Origin: a virus
Strand: one strand, 5' to 3'
DNA length: 64,000 nt
Virus record (IMG/VR): IMGVR_UViG_3300027969_000086
Location: 1-64,000 of that record
Shown piece after piece: positions 35,217-44,420 of this stretch (positions are counted from its first letter, which is position 1; each line of letters begins with the position of its first letter). Made by a program: the position numbers and the translations under genes. Under the pieces are notes generated by a model, which saw nothing but the letters and a program-made list of their open reading frames with translations, was not told the DNA's origin and did no database searches.

Positions 35217-37097
35217 TTAAGGATTTAGAGTCAATCTCCAAGATCCTGGCAAGTATTCACCCTCAAACGATTTCAACCATTGGACACCGTCCCACTTGTA
35301 TTGTATACCTGTTCGTAGGTTGGTAATGTAGATGTTGGTAGTAACTTCTTCAGGATCAAAAACACTAACCCAACGACTTCCATTCCACTCAATAATGCTG
35401 TTGGCTTTAATGAATACATCTGAATCGTCTAGATTTTTCCAAGCAGTTGGTCCCGAACTACGCTCTGGTTTACCTGGTAAGTAAACATCAGTTTCAACGA
35501 GTAGGGTATCGGGATCGTCGCCTTCTGAGAACCAATCTGGATAGGTATATTTTTCAATGGTGTACTTTATAACACTGGCAACGCCATTGCCGTCTTCTAG
35601 TGGAGGAAACTCATTCAGTCGTATTTTGTATTTGCCTGACACTGTTCTGTAACTTGTTGATGCAAAAGTTTCAAATACACCGCCGTCTTCAACTTCTGTA
35701 AATCCCACTTCAACACCGTTGACATACACTTTGGTTTGAAAAATGTTGCTATACGACCTTGGCAAGTTAGAGGCGCTGGCCTTTTGCTTTTGATCGGGTC
35801 TAACAATTCTGTAGTAATCTATGTCAGTGTCAATAATATTGGTAGCAATGCTGGCTGCTCGAGTTGGTGCAAGAAACATGTTTAGATCATCTAACATTAG
35901 ATATCTTAATCCAACAGGATAGTTTGCCTTTGTTCCGTAGGTCGACAACGGATTGAAGTTATAGGGATTAATGATAGCATCTATTGTGCCCTTGCTGGCT
36001 GAACGCACACTGGTATAAACTGTGTTGTCAGGATATCTTCCTGTGGCAATCAATGTATTGCCCGGAACGGTGTCCATGTCCATAGACACAACCAATAGTG
36101 TAGGATCTACAGGGTTGACAGTAATGGAGCCAACAAGTTCGCCACCGTTAGGCTGTTTAAATGTAATTCTGCTAACACCTTCTTTATAACCACCATATTG
36201 ATCTAGCACCAATTGCCAATCTAATTTTTTGCCAATTTTTTCAGGAGGTAAATCTAGTCCAGCATCAAGCACAGCCTGTCCAACATCCACAATACTGATA
36301 TTATAATCTCCAGCTACTCCGTTATCTGCCTTTAGCATAACAATGCCATAGCGTTTGTATTCAACAGCAGTTTGCAGATCTCCGTCGTTGTAAATCAAGT
36401 TGTTGATGTTAACTGCATCGCCTGTATTAGTAAACATATTGTTGATAACTGCACGAACAACACCCAGTTTCTTGACTTTAGTCGGAGGACTAATGTATAT
36501 AGGCATTTCAAATTCTAAACTGGCAATGTCTATATCGGTGTCTGTACCTTGTGGTATTGACCTAGAACTAAAATTTGTACTAGTAAGATAGATAACACTA
36601 AGACTGGTCCAATCAACATAGTTGTCTGTAGTCTGCACTTCAAGACTAGGATTGAATAGGATTAATATTTGCTCAAGCAATTGCAATTTTTGATCAGTGT
36701 TAGATGTCCATACATCTGCCTTGACCTTGAGTTTAAAAGGAGTAGGCATCAATCTTTCAACAGTATAGCCTGCACCTTGTTCAGTACCATATACTCGTTG
36801 CCCTGCAACATCTTCATAGGTGCGCTCTCGTATATTCACCTTGCTGACAAATGTGCTGTCTGCTAATCTACTAGTGTCTAATTCTAACCCCGTAATATAA
36901 CAGGAAATTCTAGGAACTGTAGGCATTTTGTTTTCGCTATTATCTTTAATGATACTAGCAACTTGCCTAGTTAGGTCACCATACATAACAGGCACCAGGC
37001 GTTCTTCTTTGTCCCCAGCCTGATATTTAAATCCAATAAACACCCGCATGAACTGTGTTACATACCGGCGTATCTGTCCATCATAAAAGAAATCCAT
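35217..37097 (-). CDS. 15: Tail sheath stabiliser and completion protein gp15-like
   Basis: 626 aa. The N-terminus MDFFYDGQIRRYVTQFMRVF compares with T4 gp15 (YFYNSSFRRYATL), and VPVMYGDLTRQVASIIKDNS, VERLMPTPFKLKVKADVWTS and EQILILFNPSLEVQT are typical of the T4-like marine gp15. In T4, gp15 forms the hexameric ring ending the contracted or extended tail and joins it to the neck. The protein is more than twice the T4 length (272 aa); the extra C-terminus has W-rich fibre-like modules (SIIEWNGSRWVSVFDPEE, IQYKWDGVQWLKSFEG). It follows gp14 with a TAATG overlap. Confidence 0.8.
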   Translation of the reverse strand: MDFFYDGQIRRYVTQFMRVFIGFKYQAGDKEERLVPVMYGDLTRQVASIIKDNSENKMPTVPRISCYITGLELDTSRLADSTFVSKVNIRERTYEDVAGQRVYGTEQGAGYTVERLMPTPFKLKVKADVWTSNTDQKLQLLEQILILFNPSLEVQTTDNYVDWTSLSVIYLTSTNFSSRSIPQGTDTDIDIASLEFEMPIYISPPTKVKKLGVVRAVINNMFTNTGDAVNINNLIYNDGDLQTAVEYKRYGIVMLKADNGVAGDYNISIVDVGQAVLDAGLDLPPEKIGKKLDWQLVLDQYGGYKEGVSRITFKQPNGGELVGSITVNPVDPTLLVVSMDMDTVPGNTLIATGRYPDNTVYTSVRSASKGTIDAIINPYNFNPLSTYGTKANYPVGLRYLMLDDLNMFLAPTRAASIATNIIDTDIDYYRIVRPDQKQKASASNLPRSYSNIFQTKVYVNGVEVGFTEVEDGGVFETFASTSYRTVSGKYKIRLNEFPPLEDGNGVASVIKYTIEKYTYPDWFSEGDDPDTLLVETDVYLPGKPERSSGPTAWKNLDDSDVFIKANSIIEWNGSRWVSVFDPEEVTTNIYITNLRTGIQYKWDGVQWLKSFEGEYLPGSWRLTLNP

Positions 37098-38377
37098 TAT
37101 TCGTCTGCCTCTGGTCTAAGAGCTTTTGACAAACTCTGGCGCTCTTTAACTGTCTTACCATTAATAGTAGTAGCTTTTGTATTATTGACAAAATCTGCTT
37201 TTTGTGTTTGTCTAACATCTTTACCAACAAATCTGTCACCAGTTCCTACATCGCTTTCACCCAGATTGTTCATGGTCATTCTTACATTGTCCTCAATCTT
37301 GATCCAGCGTGTGCCACTGTACCTAAACAAGCGAGTAGGCAAGTAATCTGTTCGCAAACAGAATTGGCCTTCTTGAGGTGTTGTTGGGAAAGCAATACCA
37401 GCGGTAAATCTAGCACCGTTGGCCGGAATGGCGTCAGCCAACCAAGTATCTGTATTGCCGTTTATTTCCCCATACCCGCCACGCTCAATACTTCTATAAG
37501 TTTGATCAGCAGTAACCCCAGCATATATTGGATTACCTTCAGTGTCAAATAGTGGAGCACCGTTTTCATCTGTGGCCTGCGGCTGGTTGTTTGTAATGAA
37601 AGTTGTTTCTAGGTCAGCACTGATCAGTTGAGGATTACCATCTGGACCTTTTTGTAAATGATAAAACTGTGTAGTATCAAATCCACTCTTCGGCGCATCC
37701 GCTTCTGCTTGATCCAATACCGCAGCAGTGATCTGCATTTCTTTTTCATAGGTTGACATGATATCGCGCAGTGTGGTATTACTGCCTTCTTCTGCAACAC
37801 CGTCAAGTATCTGTTTAAATTCTTGACTGTCAACCAGTGGTTTACATTTTGCACGATATAAATGTGGGTACCAAGTTACTGAAAATCCTTCTGCTGCCCT
37901 ATTAACTTCTTCAACAACATAGAATCGTTTGAGAGCAAATTGCAAATTGTTTAAAGCGTGTTCGTCTTTTAGGTGCGGAAGTTCAATAACATCGCCACTC
38001 ATAATCTTACGACCTATTTTTTCCACAGTATCGTTAATATGGAAAGTCATAAAGATTGTGTCGTTTTGTAAAAATAAGCCAAATTGACTTAGGTTAAAAT
38101 CAATGTCTGCTAGATTGTAAACACCACGCAATAGATAAATGTCGGGATCGTACTTGCGATCACGGTTTTCTAAAAACAACAGGTCTTGAATTTGTGTTTC
38201 GTTGGAAGTTCCGTAGTCTGGAGTACTTGGTGTATCACCTTGTGTGGCAGCACCGGGTCCAATATACTTGTGAACCAGCACATCAGTACCGCCAACTTGG
38301 AACATTTCCCAAATGGTTTTGTCAATAAATTTATAATCATTGCCCTTTTCTGGGCGGTATAAGCTGAGTCTTGGCAT
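37097..38377 (-). CDS. 14: Neck protein gp14-like
   Basis: 426 aa. It starts MPRLSLYRPEKGNDYKFIDK and has QDLLFLENRDRKYDPDIYLL, FNLSQFGLFLQNDTIFMTFH and GDVIELPHLKDEHALNN, which correspond to the T4 gp14 sequence order (DVLVAESIQM, SNFGMQVQDEVTLS, EGDLIYFP). In T4, gp14 with gp13 completes the neck at the capsid portal. A C-terminal insert contains PQEGQFCLRTDYLPTRLFRY followed by SGTRWIK, a fibre-like module also seen in sheath and gp15 here. The late promoter at 38385-38390 is eight bases from the start. gp13 is transcribed divergently. Confidence 0.8.
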   Translation of the reverse strand: MPRLSLYRPEKGNDYKFIDKTIWEMFQVGGTDVLVHKYIGPGAATQGDTPSTPDYGTSNETQIQDLLFLENRDRKYDPDIYLLRGVYNLADIDFNLSQFGLFLQNDTIFMTFHINDTVEKIGRKIMSGDVIELPHLKDEHALNNLQFALKRFYVVEEVNRAAEGFSVTWYPHLYRAKCKPLVDSQEFKQILDGVAEEGSNTTLRDIMSTYEKEMQITAAVLDQAEADAPKSGFDTTQFYHLQKGPDGNPQLISADLETTFITNNQPQATDENGAPLFDTEGNPIYAGVTADQTYRSIERGGYGEINGNTDTWLADAIPANGARFTAGIAFPTTPQEGQFCLRTDYLPTRLFRYSGTRWIKIEDNVRMTMNNLGESDVGTGDRFVGKDVRQTQKADFVNNTKATTINGKTVKERQSLSKALRPEADE

Positions 38378-38384
38378 AGTAGTA

Positions 38385-38390
38385 TATTTA
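38385..38390 (-). promoter_or_regulatory. Putative late promoter of the gp14-gp15 unit
   Basis: On the minus strand TAAATA ends at 38385 and the ATG begins at 38377, leaving seven bases between. The divergent gp13 promoter is only ten bases away. Confidence 0.65.
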
Positions 38391-38400
38391 CCGCTGCCGA

Positions 38401-38406
38401 TAAATA
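38401..38406 (+). promoter_or_regulatory. Late promoter GATAAATA of gp13, leaderless spacing
   Basis: TAAATA is followed by exactly five bases and then the ATG at 38412, so the predicted transcript starts at or beside the A of ATG. Confidence 0.75.
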
Positions 38407-38411
38407 GCTGT

Positions 38412-39170
38412 ATGAACCAAATAGATCAAGCCAAAAAAGAAGTCTACGACTACTGCAAACTCATGCTGGGCGACGGCATGATCGACATTGAACTAGACCC
38501 GCAGCACTACGAAATTGCGCTGACTCGAAGCCTAGCTGTTTTCCGTCAACGAAGCGATAATGCAGTTGAAGAAAGTTATGCGTTTATGACCTTGTTGCCT
38601 GACACTAATGAGTATATTCTTCCAAAGGAGATACAGCAGGTTCGACAGATTTTCCGTCGAAGTGTTGGTTCAAGAAGCGGCAACGGCTCTGGCGGCACCG
38701 TATTTGAACCGTTCAACATGGCCTACACAAACACCTATTTGTTATCATCAACAAACATGGGTGGCTTACTAACCTATGAATTGTTCAGTCAGTATCAAGA
38801 ACTAGTTGGTAAAATGTTTGGAAGTTTTATTAACTTTACATGGCATCCAACACATCGCAAGTTGATTATTCAACAACGGCCCCGTGGTGAAGAAGAAGTA
38901 ATGCTATGGGTGTATAATACTCGTCCGGATTTTGGGATCATCAACGATACCTATGCAGGGCAATGGGTCAAAGACTACAGCCTAGCCAACTGCAAAATGA
39001 TGCTAGGGCAAGCTCGTGAAAAGTTTGCTCAAATTGCAGGACCCGGAGGTGGTAGCAGCCTAAACGGTGCAGCCATGAAAGCTGAAGCGCAAACAGATCT
39101 AGAACGATTGACCAAAGAATTAGAAACTCTAGTTTCGGGCGGTTCTGGCTACAGTTTCATAATTGGTTAA
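38412..39170 (+). CDS. 13: Neck protein gp13-like
   Basis: 252 aa from the ATG at 38412; an earlier in-frame start would run through the divergent promoters. Recognisable parts: LMLGDGMIDIELDPQHYEIA, FRQRSDNAVEESYAFMTLLP, VRQIFRRSVG, TYELFSQYQELVGKMFGSFI, and the C-terminal REKFAQIAGPGGGSSLNGAA with MKAEAQTDLERL. This is the gp13 neck protein pattern of T4-like marine phages. T4 gp13 (309 aa) works with gp14 to seal the head and receive the tail. No ribosome site is present and the start is five bases after a late promoter. Confidence 0.85.
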   Translation: MNQIDQAKKEVYDYCKLMLGDGMIDIELDPQHYEIALTRSLAVFRQRSDNAVEESYAFMTLLPDTNEYILPKEIQQVRQIFRRSVGSRSGNGSGGTVFEPFNMAYTNTYLLSSTNMGGLLTYELFSQYQELVGKMFGSFINFTWHPTHRKLIIQQRPRGEEEVMLWVYNTRPDFGIINDTYAGQWVKDYSLANCKMMLGQAREKFAQIAGPGGGSSLNGAAMKAEAQTDLERLTKELETLVSGGSGYSFIIG

Positions 39171-39176
39171 CCAGAG

Positions 39177-39205
39177 TTGACCTTGTAGTTATTCTATAGT
39201 ATACT
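39177..39205 (+). promoter_or_regulatory. Sigma70-like promoter of dNMP kinase gene
   Basis: TTGACC (39177-39182), a 17-bp spacer and TATACT (39200-39205), followed by an AGGAGA ribosome site (about 39213-39218) and the ATG at 39225. Confidence 0.8.
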
Positions 39206-39224
39206 TGTCTTATAGGAGACATTT

Positions 39225-39878
39225 ATGATTATAGGAATATGCGGATTCATCGGCAGCGGCAAAGACACAGTTGCTGATTACCTTGTTAACTTCCACGAAT
39301 TTAGACGAGAGTCATTTGCCAACACACTTAAAGATGCAGTGGCCGCAGTGTTCGGGTGGGACCGCACCTTGCTTGAAGGGCGTACCAAAGAAGCCCGTGA
39401 GTGGCGTGAACAAGTAGATCCGTGGTGGGCAGAACGACTAGCAATGCCTACACTAACTCCTAGGTGGGTACTACAATACTGGGGCACCGAAGTATGCCGT
39501 AGATCATTCCATGACGACATATGGATTGCTAGCCTAGAAAACAAACTCCGAATGAGCAAAGATAATGTAGTAATCAGTGACTGCCGCTTTCCTAACGAAA
39601 TACAAAGCATACGAGATGCAGGTGGAAAGATCGTTTGGGTACAGCGTGGCAACTTACCTGATTGGTACCAAACAGCCCTGGATGCTAATGCAGGGCACAA
39701 TTATGCAGTACAGGATTTAAAAATGCGTAAGATCCATGCCAGCGAAACGGCTTGGGTAGGAACAGACTTTGACAGTATCCTAGATAACAATTACACAATC
39801 GATAACTTGTATCAACAAGCAAAACTAATAGTCAGCAACGAGATCACCTTGCTTCCAGTTAACTCCGTCCTTGGCTAA
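39225..39878 (+). CDS. 1: Deoxynucleoside monophosphate kinase gp1-like
   Basis: 217 aa. The P-loop GFIGSGKDT (7-15) is followed by VADYL and the characteristic FANTLKDAVAAVFGWDRTLL, EGRTKEAREWREQVDPWW, PRWVLQYWGTEVCRRSFHDD and VVISDCRFPNEIQSIRDAGG. These match the T4 gp1 dNMP kinase, which phosphorylates dGMP, dTMP and hydroxymethyl-dCMP in T4 to feed phage DNA synthesis. A host-type promoter precedes it, consistent with early or middle expression among late genes. Its 3' end overlaps the convergent HNH gene by 54 bases. Confidence 0.88.
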   Translation: MIIGICGFIGSGKDTVADYLVNFHEFRRESFANTLKDAVAAVFGWDRTLLEGRTKEAREWREQVDPWWAERLAMPTLTPRWVLQYWGTEVCRRSFHDDIWIASLENKLRMSKDNVVISDCRFPNEIQSIRDAGGKIVWVQRGNLPDWYQTALDANAGHNYAVQDLKMRKIHASETAWVGTDFDSILDNNYTIDNLYQQAKLIVSNEITLLPVNSVLG

Positions 39879-40160
39879 TACCTGAGCACAATTAGCGCAG
39901 ACTGTTTTTAAATTAGCAGGCCGGCAGTTATCAAGATTGCCATCAACATGAAAAACCTTAAAAGGTTCTTTGTGAACACTTCTAAATCCACAGCGATCAC
40001 ACTGTGACTTTATTCTATACCCTGCTCTAAACCAGCGGGGTATCCCGTGATTAACTCCGTGTGCCATGCAGATCTCGCAGAGGCTACGATAGTAGATTCT
40101 GTTGTTTTTCTTGTAGTTAACCGCACGGGGTCTAGAACCGCATTTGCATAAAGGTCTCAT
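39825..40160 (-). CDS. HNH-type endonuclease-like protein
   Basis: 111 aa from the ATG at 40160, chosen because a minus-strand TAAATA lies exactly five bases upstream; an ATG at 40211 would start before the promoter. Two zinc-ribbon-like pairs (C5/C7 with C28/C31, and C54/C57) are followed by the HNH core HVDGNLDNCRPANLKTVCAN, with H71, D73, N83, C88 and C91. HNH genes of this kind are often homing or free-standing endonucleases. It is convergent with the dNMP kinase gene and stands before the sheath gene. Nuclease activity is inferred. Confidence 0.75.
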   Translation of the reverse strand: MRPLCKCGSRPRAVNYKKNNRIYYRSLCEICMAHGVNHGIPRWFRAGYRIKSQCDRCGFRSVHKEPFKVFHVDGNLDNCRPANLKTVCANCAQVLAKDGVNWKQGDLVADY

Positions 40161-40165
40161 ACAGA

Positions 40166-40171
40166 TATTTA
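40166..40171 (-). promoter_or_regulatory. Late promoter of the HNH gene, leaderless spacing
   Basis: TAAATA on the minus strand with five bases to the ATG at 40160, the same spacing as at six plus-strand genes. Confidence 0.7.
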
Positions 40172-40227
40172 CACCTTTTTCGCCCCTTTTCAATATGCTA
40201 TAAGTGCCCATTTTTCCTAGACTACGC

Positions 40228-40233
40228 TAAATA
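40228..40233 (+). promoter_or_regulatory. Putative late promoter GCTAAATA of the sheath gene
   Basis: TAAATA is 33 bases before the sheath ATG at 40266, with an AGGAGA ribosome site between. Confidence 0.7.
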
Positions 40234-40265
40234 TTATGAGAGAACTAAACTCAGGAGATAACGAT

Positions 40266-43200
40266 ATGGCACTAGTTTCCCCAGGCGTACAAGTTACGAT
40301 AATTGATGAGAGCTTTTATACACCAGCTGAACCTGGTACCACTCCTCTTATTGTTGTAGCTACAGCACAGGATAAAAGCAATGGAGCAGGCACAGGCACT
40401 GCTACTGCGACAACAAAAGCAAATGCTGGAAAAGCATTTAGATTAACAAGTCAGAAAGATGTTGGCGACTTGTTTGGTGTTCCTTTCTTTGAAAAGACCC
40501 CTAGCAACACACCGATTCACGGTAGTGAGCGTAATGAATATGGACTATTAGCAGCTTACAGCTACCTAGGTGTTTCAGCAAGTGCATTTATTGTACGTGC
40601 CGATGTTAACCTAAGCGAGCTAGAAGGCACAGCAACAGAGCCAGGTGCAGAGCCAGATGATGGTGCATGGTGGGTTGATACTCGCGGCACAACATACGGT
40701 ATCTTTGAGTGGAATGGTGCAGCCGGTGACACCACAGGCGGCCAATCATTCACAATGAAAGAGCCAATCGTTCTAACAGACGATGATGCAACAACAAAAA
40801 TTACCAGCAATGCACCAAGAGGATCAGTTGGATCTATTGGCGATTATGCTGTGGTATTTGAAACTGGTACAGTACAAAAAGAACTAGCAAGAATTTACTT
40901 CAAAAGCCCAGGTGGCGGCTACAACCAAAGCGGTAGTCTAGTAACAGCAGGTTCATGGGTTAAGGTTGGTAGCGGTGGTTGGGCAGCTAGCTGGCCAACA
41001 GTTACTTCTAAAACTATTGGAACACCTTCATGGTCAATAAGTGACACCTTTACATTAAACGGTACATTAATTACAGTTAGCGGTGTAACACTAGCAGCTC
41101 TAGTCAGCGACATTAATACAGCAATGGGCGGCAGCTCTGGTGTTTATGCTAAAGCAGTAAACAACAAACTGTATCTATACAGCAACGGTGCAACTGAAGG
41201 CAATGCAGACTCAACAAGTTCTGGTAGCATTGTTCTAACAGCCGGCACAGGTGATGTTATTGCCGCAACTACAACATTGAGTGATGTTGGTATTAAGGCA
41301 GGTGAATATTTCCCCCCAACATTGTCTATCGCTCCGCATACAAGTGTTCCAGAATACAAGTCTGGTGATACTGAGCCAAAGCCAACTGGAAGTGTGTGGT
41401 TGAAAACCACAGAGCCAGGCGAAGGCGCCCGTTGGAGAGTCAAACGTTGGAATTCTGCTACACAAGCATGGGTAGCCTACGATGCTCCAATCTATGACAC
41501 CAGCGCAAGTGCATTGTATTACCTAGACCGTAGTGGCGGTGGTACAAGTATTCCTTCTGACAGCATTTATGTGTTAGCCAATGCTGAAGAACAATTCAGC
41601 TATGCTGACGGCACTGACGAAGCTCCAGATGCTCGCGATACAACTTTTAAAGAGTTAAGTTTCCGTGTTTGGAGACGAGCAACTACAGGTGCAACCGTTG
41701 TTGAATCTGCAGTTATCACAACAGGTACACTTACAGGTGGCGCCAATACATTCACAATTAAACAGAGTATCAAAGGCAGTTTAGCACTATCAGCTGCTAG
41801 CACAGTTAGTTTTACAGCAGTAGGTACAAGTGCTGATGCTGAAACACTAGCGGCAGCTATCAATGCTATCACAATGTTTGGTGCTGACGGTAGTCAAGTT
41901 ACTAACCATATCGAAGCAGCAGTTACAGCAGACGGTACAGTTACACTAAGCCACAAAGTTGGTGGTGAAATTCGTTTAACAAATGGTACACTTAACCCTG
42001 TTTCTGCATTGTTTACAGCTTATAATGTAATTACAGAAGCTGGTACAGCTAATTTCTATACTGCTCCTACAGAAGCTCCAGAAGATTACATTGTTACTAA
42101 CTGGCGTCCACTGGCTGACGAAGCCACAAATGGCTTTGCAGCAAGTCCAGATGCTCCATTGAACGAGCCAACAGATGGTCAACTATGGTACAACAACAGC
42201 TTTGCTGAAGTTGATATTATGGTTCACAACGGTCGTACTTGGGTTGGTTACAAGCATTCTACAAGCCCATACTATAACGTTACAGCATCACTAAAAACAA
42301 GCCCAGGTGGTCCTATTGTAGGCGCAACTGCTCCAGCAGCAGCCAACGGTCAAAGCGACGGTACAGCACTAGTTAACGGCGATCTATGGATCAGCACAGC
42401 TGACATGGAAAACTTCCCAACAATTTACAAGTGGGATGGCTTAAACCTAGAGTGGGCATTGGTTGACAAAACTGATCAAATCACCGATCAAGGCGTGCTA
42501 TTTGCCGATGCTCGTTGGGCAACCAGTGGTGCATCAAGCACACCAAGCACAATTGCTGATCTATTAGAAAATAATTTCTTAGACACAGATGCTCCAGATC
42601 CTGCACTATATCCAAAGGGTATGTTGCTATGGAACCTACGCCGAAGTGGTGGTAACGTTAAGAAATATCAAAACAGCTACATTGATCTAGCCGCAGACAA
42701 CGCAAGAACTGGCGCCGCTACTCTAGCTGGTAACGCATTTGTTTCCGGTGAAAGTATGAGCGGTTACTGGTCAGATCGTTGGACTACAGAAAGTGGCAAC
42801 AACGAAGACGGTTCAGGCGCATTTGGTCGTCTTGCACAACGTAAGGTTGTTGTACAGGCAATGAAGTCAGTTATTGATACCAGCATTGAAATCCGCGACG
42901 AAGAGCGCAGAAACTTCAACTTGATCGCTGCCCCTGGATATCCAGAAACGCTACAGAACTTGATCAGCTTGAACATTGATCGTGGTCAAACAGCGTTTGT
43001 TATCGGTGATACACCATTGCGTCTACCAAGCGATGCTACATCATTGTTGAACTGGGGTACTAATGCTGCTCTAGTAACAGACAACGGTGACGACGGCATT
43101 GTCAGCTATGACGAATATTGTGCAGTTTACTATCCAAATGGATTTACCACAGACTTAGGCGGCGCTAACGCAGTTGTTCCAGCTTCACACATGATGATGA

Positions 43201-43760
43201 AAACATTTGCACTAAGCGACCAAGTTAGCTATCCATGGTTTGCACCAGCTGGTACAAGACGCGGTGGTATTTCTAACGCAACCAGTGTTGGATACATTGA
43301 TGCACTAAGTGGAGAATTCCAAACTGTTGCATTGAACGAAGGTACAAGAGATGTGCTTTATGATCTAAAAGTTAACCCAATTCCATTCTTTGTTGGAGTA
43401 GGTCTAGTTGCTTATGGTCAAAAGACTCGTGCTAGAAATGCCAGCGCATTAGATAGAATCAACGTAGCTCGTCTAGTTGTTTATCTAAGAAGCCAGCTAT
43501 CAAAACTAGCTCGCCCATATGTGTTTGAACCAAACGATTCTATCACCCGTGATGAAATCAAAGGCGCAGTAGAGAGCTTGTTATTAGAATTAGTTGGTCT
43601 AAGAGCTCTATATGACTTTGCAGTAGTTTGTGATGAGTCAAACAACACACCAAGTAGAGTTGATCGTAATGAGTTGTATGTTGATATTGCTATTGAGCCA
43701 GTTAAGGCAGTAGAATTCATCTACATTCCAGTGCGCATCAAGAATACTGGTGAAATTTAA
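40266..43760 (+). CDS. 18: Tail sheath protein gp18
   Basis: 1164 aa from the ATG at 40266; an in-frame ATG at 40236 lies in the predicted leader, and the AGGAGA site and the typical start MALVSPGVQVTIIDES favour 40266. The C-terminal third (VYYPNGFTTDLGGANAVVPA, ISNATSVGYIDALSGEFQTV, then RNASALDRINVARLVVYLRS) matches the conserved T4 sheath core that makes the contractile sheath. T4 gp18 is 659 aa; here about 500 extra residues sit in the N-terminal and middle part and include four W-rich modules (GAWWVDTRGTTYGIFEWNG, GSVWLKTTEPGEGARWRVKR, GQLWYNN, GDLWISTADMENFPTIYKWD). These probably decorate the outer surface of the sheath. Confidence 0.88.
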   Translation: MALVSPGVQVTIIDESFYTPAEPGTTPLIVVATAQDKSNGAGTGTATATTKANAGKAFRLTSQKDVGDLFGVPFFEKTPSNTPIHGSERNEYGLLAAYSYLGVSASAFIVRADVNLSELEGTATEPGAEPDDGAWWVDTRGTTYGIFEWNGAAGDTTGGQSFTMKEPIVLTDDDATTKITSNAPRGSVGSIGDYAVVFETGTVQKELARIYFKSPGGGYNQSGSLVTAGSWVKVGSGGWAASWPTVTSKTIGTPSWSISDTFTLNGTLITVSGVTLAALVSDINTAMGGSSGVYAKAVNNKLYLYSNGATEGNADSTSSGSIVLTAGTGDVIAATTTLSDVGIKAGEYFPPTLSIAPHTSVPEYKSGDTEPKPTGSVWLKTTEPGEGARWRVKRWNSATQAWVAYDAPIYDTSASALYYLDRSGGGTSIPSDSIYVLANAEEQFSYADGTDEAPDARDTTFKELSFRVWRRATTGATVVESAVITTGTLTGGANTFTIKQSIKGSLALSAASTVSFTAVGTSADAETLAAAINAITMFGADGSQVTNHIEAAVTADGTVTLSHKVGGEIRLTNGTLNPVSALFTAYNVITEAGTANFYTAPTEAPEDYIVTNWRPLADEATNGFAASPDAPLNEPTDGQLWYNNSFAEVDIMVHNGRTWVGYKHSTSPYYNVTASLKTSPGGPIVGATAPAAANGQSDGTALVNGDLWISTADMENFPTIYKWDGLNLEWALVDKTDQITDQGVLFADARWATSGASSTPSTIADLLENNFLDTDAPDPALYPKGMLLWNLRRSGGNVKKYQNSYIDLAADNARTGAATLAGNAFVSGESMSGYWSDRWTTESGNNEDGSGAFGRLAQRKVVVQAMKSVIDTSIEIRDEERRNFNLIAAPGYPETLQNLISLNIDRGQTAFVIGDTPLRLPSDATSLLNWGTNAALVTDNGDDGIVSYDEYCAVYYPNGFTTDLGGANAVVPASHMMMKTFALSDQVSYPWFAPAGTRRGGISNATSVGYIDALSGEFQTVALNEGTRDVLYDLKVNPIPFFVGVGLVAYGQKTRARNASALDRINVARLVVYLRSQLSKLARPYVFEPNDSITRDEIKGAVESLLLELVGLRALYDFAVVCDESNNTPSRVDRNELYVDIAIEPVKAVEFIYIPVRIKNTGEI

Positions 43761-43776
43761 TTAACGGAGCAAAGAA

Positions 43777-44406
43777 ATGCCAATTACATCATTAAATAAC
43801 TTTTCGATCAACCCAGCTGGTCCTGGTACCAATACTGGTATGTTGATGCCAAAACTGAAGTATCGCTTCAGAGTGACATTGCTTGGCTTCGGTACTCAGG
43901 CTAGTACAGAATTAACCAAGCAGGTCATTGACGTAAGCAGACCAAAAATTGCTTTTGAAGAGATTGAAGTTCCTATTTACAACTCAAAGATCTATCTAAG
44001 CGGTAAACCAACGCATGAAATGTTGACCTTAAACGTCCGTGATGACGCAGCAGGCAATGTTATCAAGCTAGTTGGACAACAGATCCAGAAGCAATTCGAC
44101 TTCTTAGAGCAAGCAAGTGCTCGTTCTGGTATTGACTACAAGTTTACAACTCGTGTCGAAGTACTAGACGGTGGTAACGGCGCTCTAGGACCACAAGTAC
44201 TTGAAACATTTGAGTGCTTTGGTTGTTTCCTACAAAACACTGATTACGGTGATTTAAACTATGGAACTAACGAAGTTGCTACTGTTGCATTAAGCATTAG
44301 ATATGACAACATCCTACACGAAGCTGGTACAGTTGGTGTTGGTACACTAGTTGGTCGTCAAGCAGCTACTCAGGCAATTACTGGATTAACTCCGGGCGCA
44401 GTTTAA
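43777..44406 (+). CDS. 19: Tail tube protein gp19
   Basis: 209 aa, 16 bases after the sheath gene. YRFRVTLLGFGTQASTELTK, VIDVSRPKIAFEEIEVPIYN and KIYLSGKPTHEMLTLNVRDD, then the C-terminal GCFLQNTDYGDLNYGTNEVA, match the gp19 tube family, whose hexameric rings stack inside the sheath. T4 gp19 is 163 aa, so this is slightly larger. A strong terminator follows the stop, so sheath and tube form one late unit. Confidence 0.88.
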   Translation: MPITSLNNFSINPAGPGTNTGMLMPKLKYRFRVTLLGFGTQASTELTKQVIDVSRPKIAFEEIEVPIYNSKIYLSGKPTHEMLTLNVRDDAAGNVIKLVGQQIQKQFDFLEQASARSGIDYKFTTRVEVLDGGNGALGPQVLETFECFGCFLQNTDYGDLNYGTNEVATVALSIRYDNILHEAGTVGVGTLVGRQAATQAITGLTPGAV

Positions 44407-44420
44407 TCTTAATTGATTCA

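Noticed and set aside
40160-40211. Upstream start of the HNH gene at 40211
   Set aside because: It lies before the predicted late promoter, while the ATG at 40160 has the exact spacing seen elsewhere.
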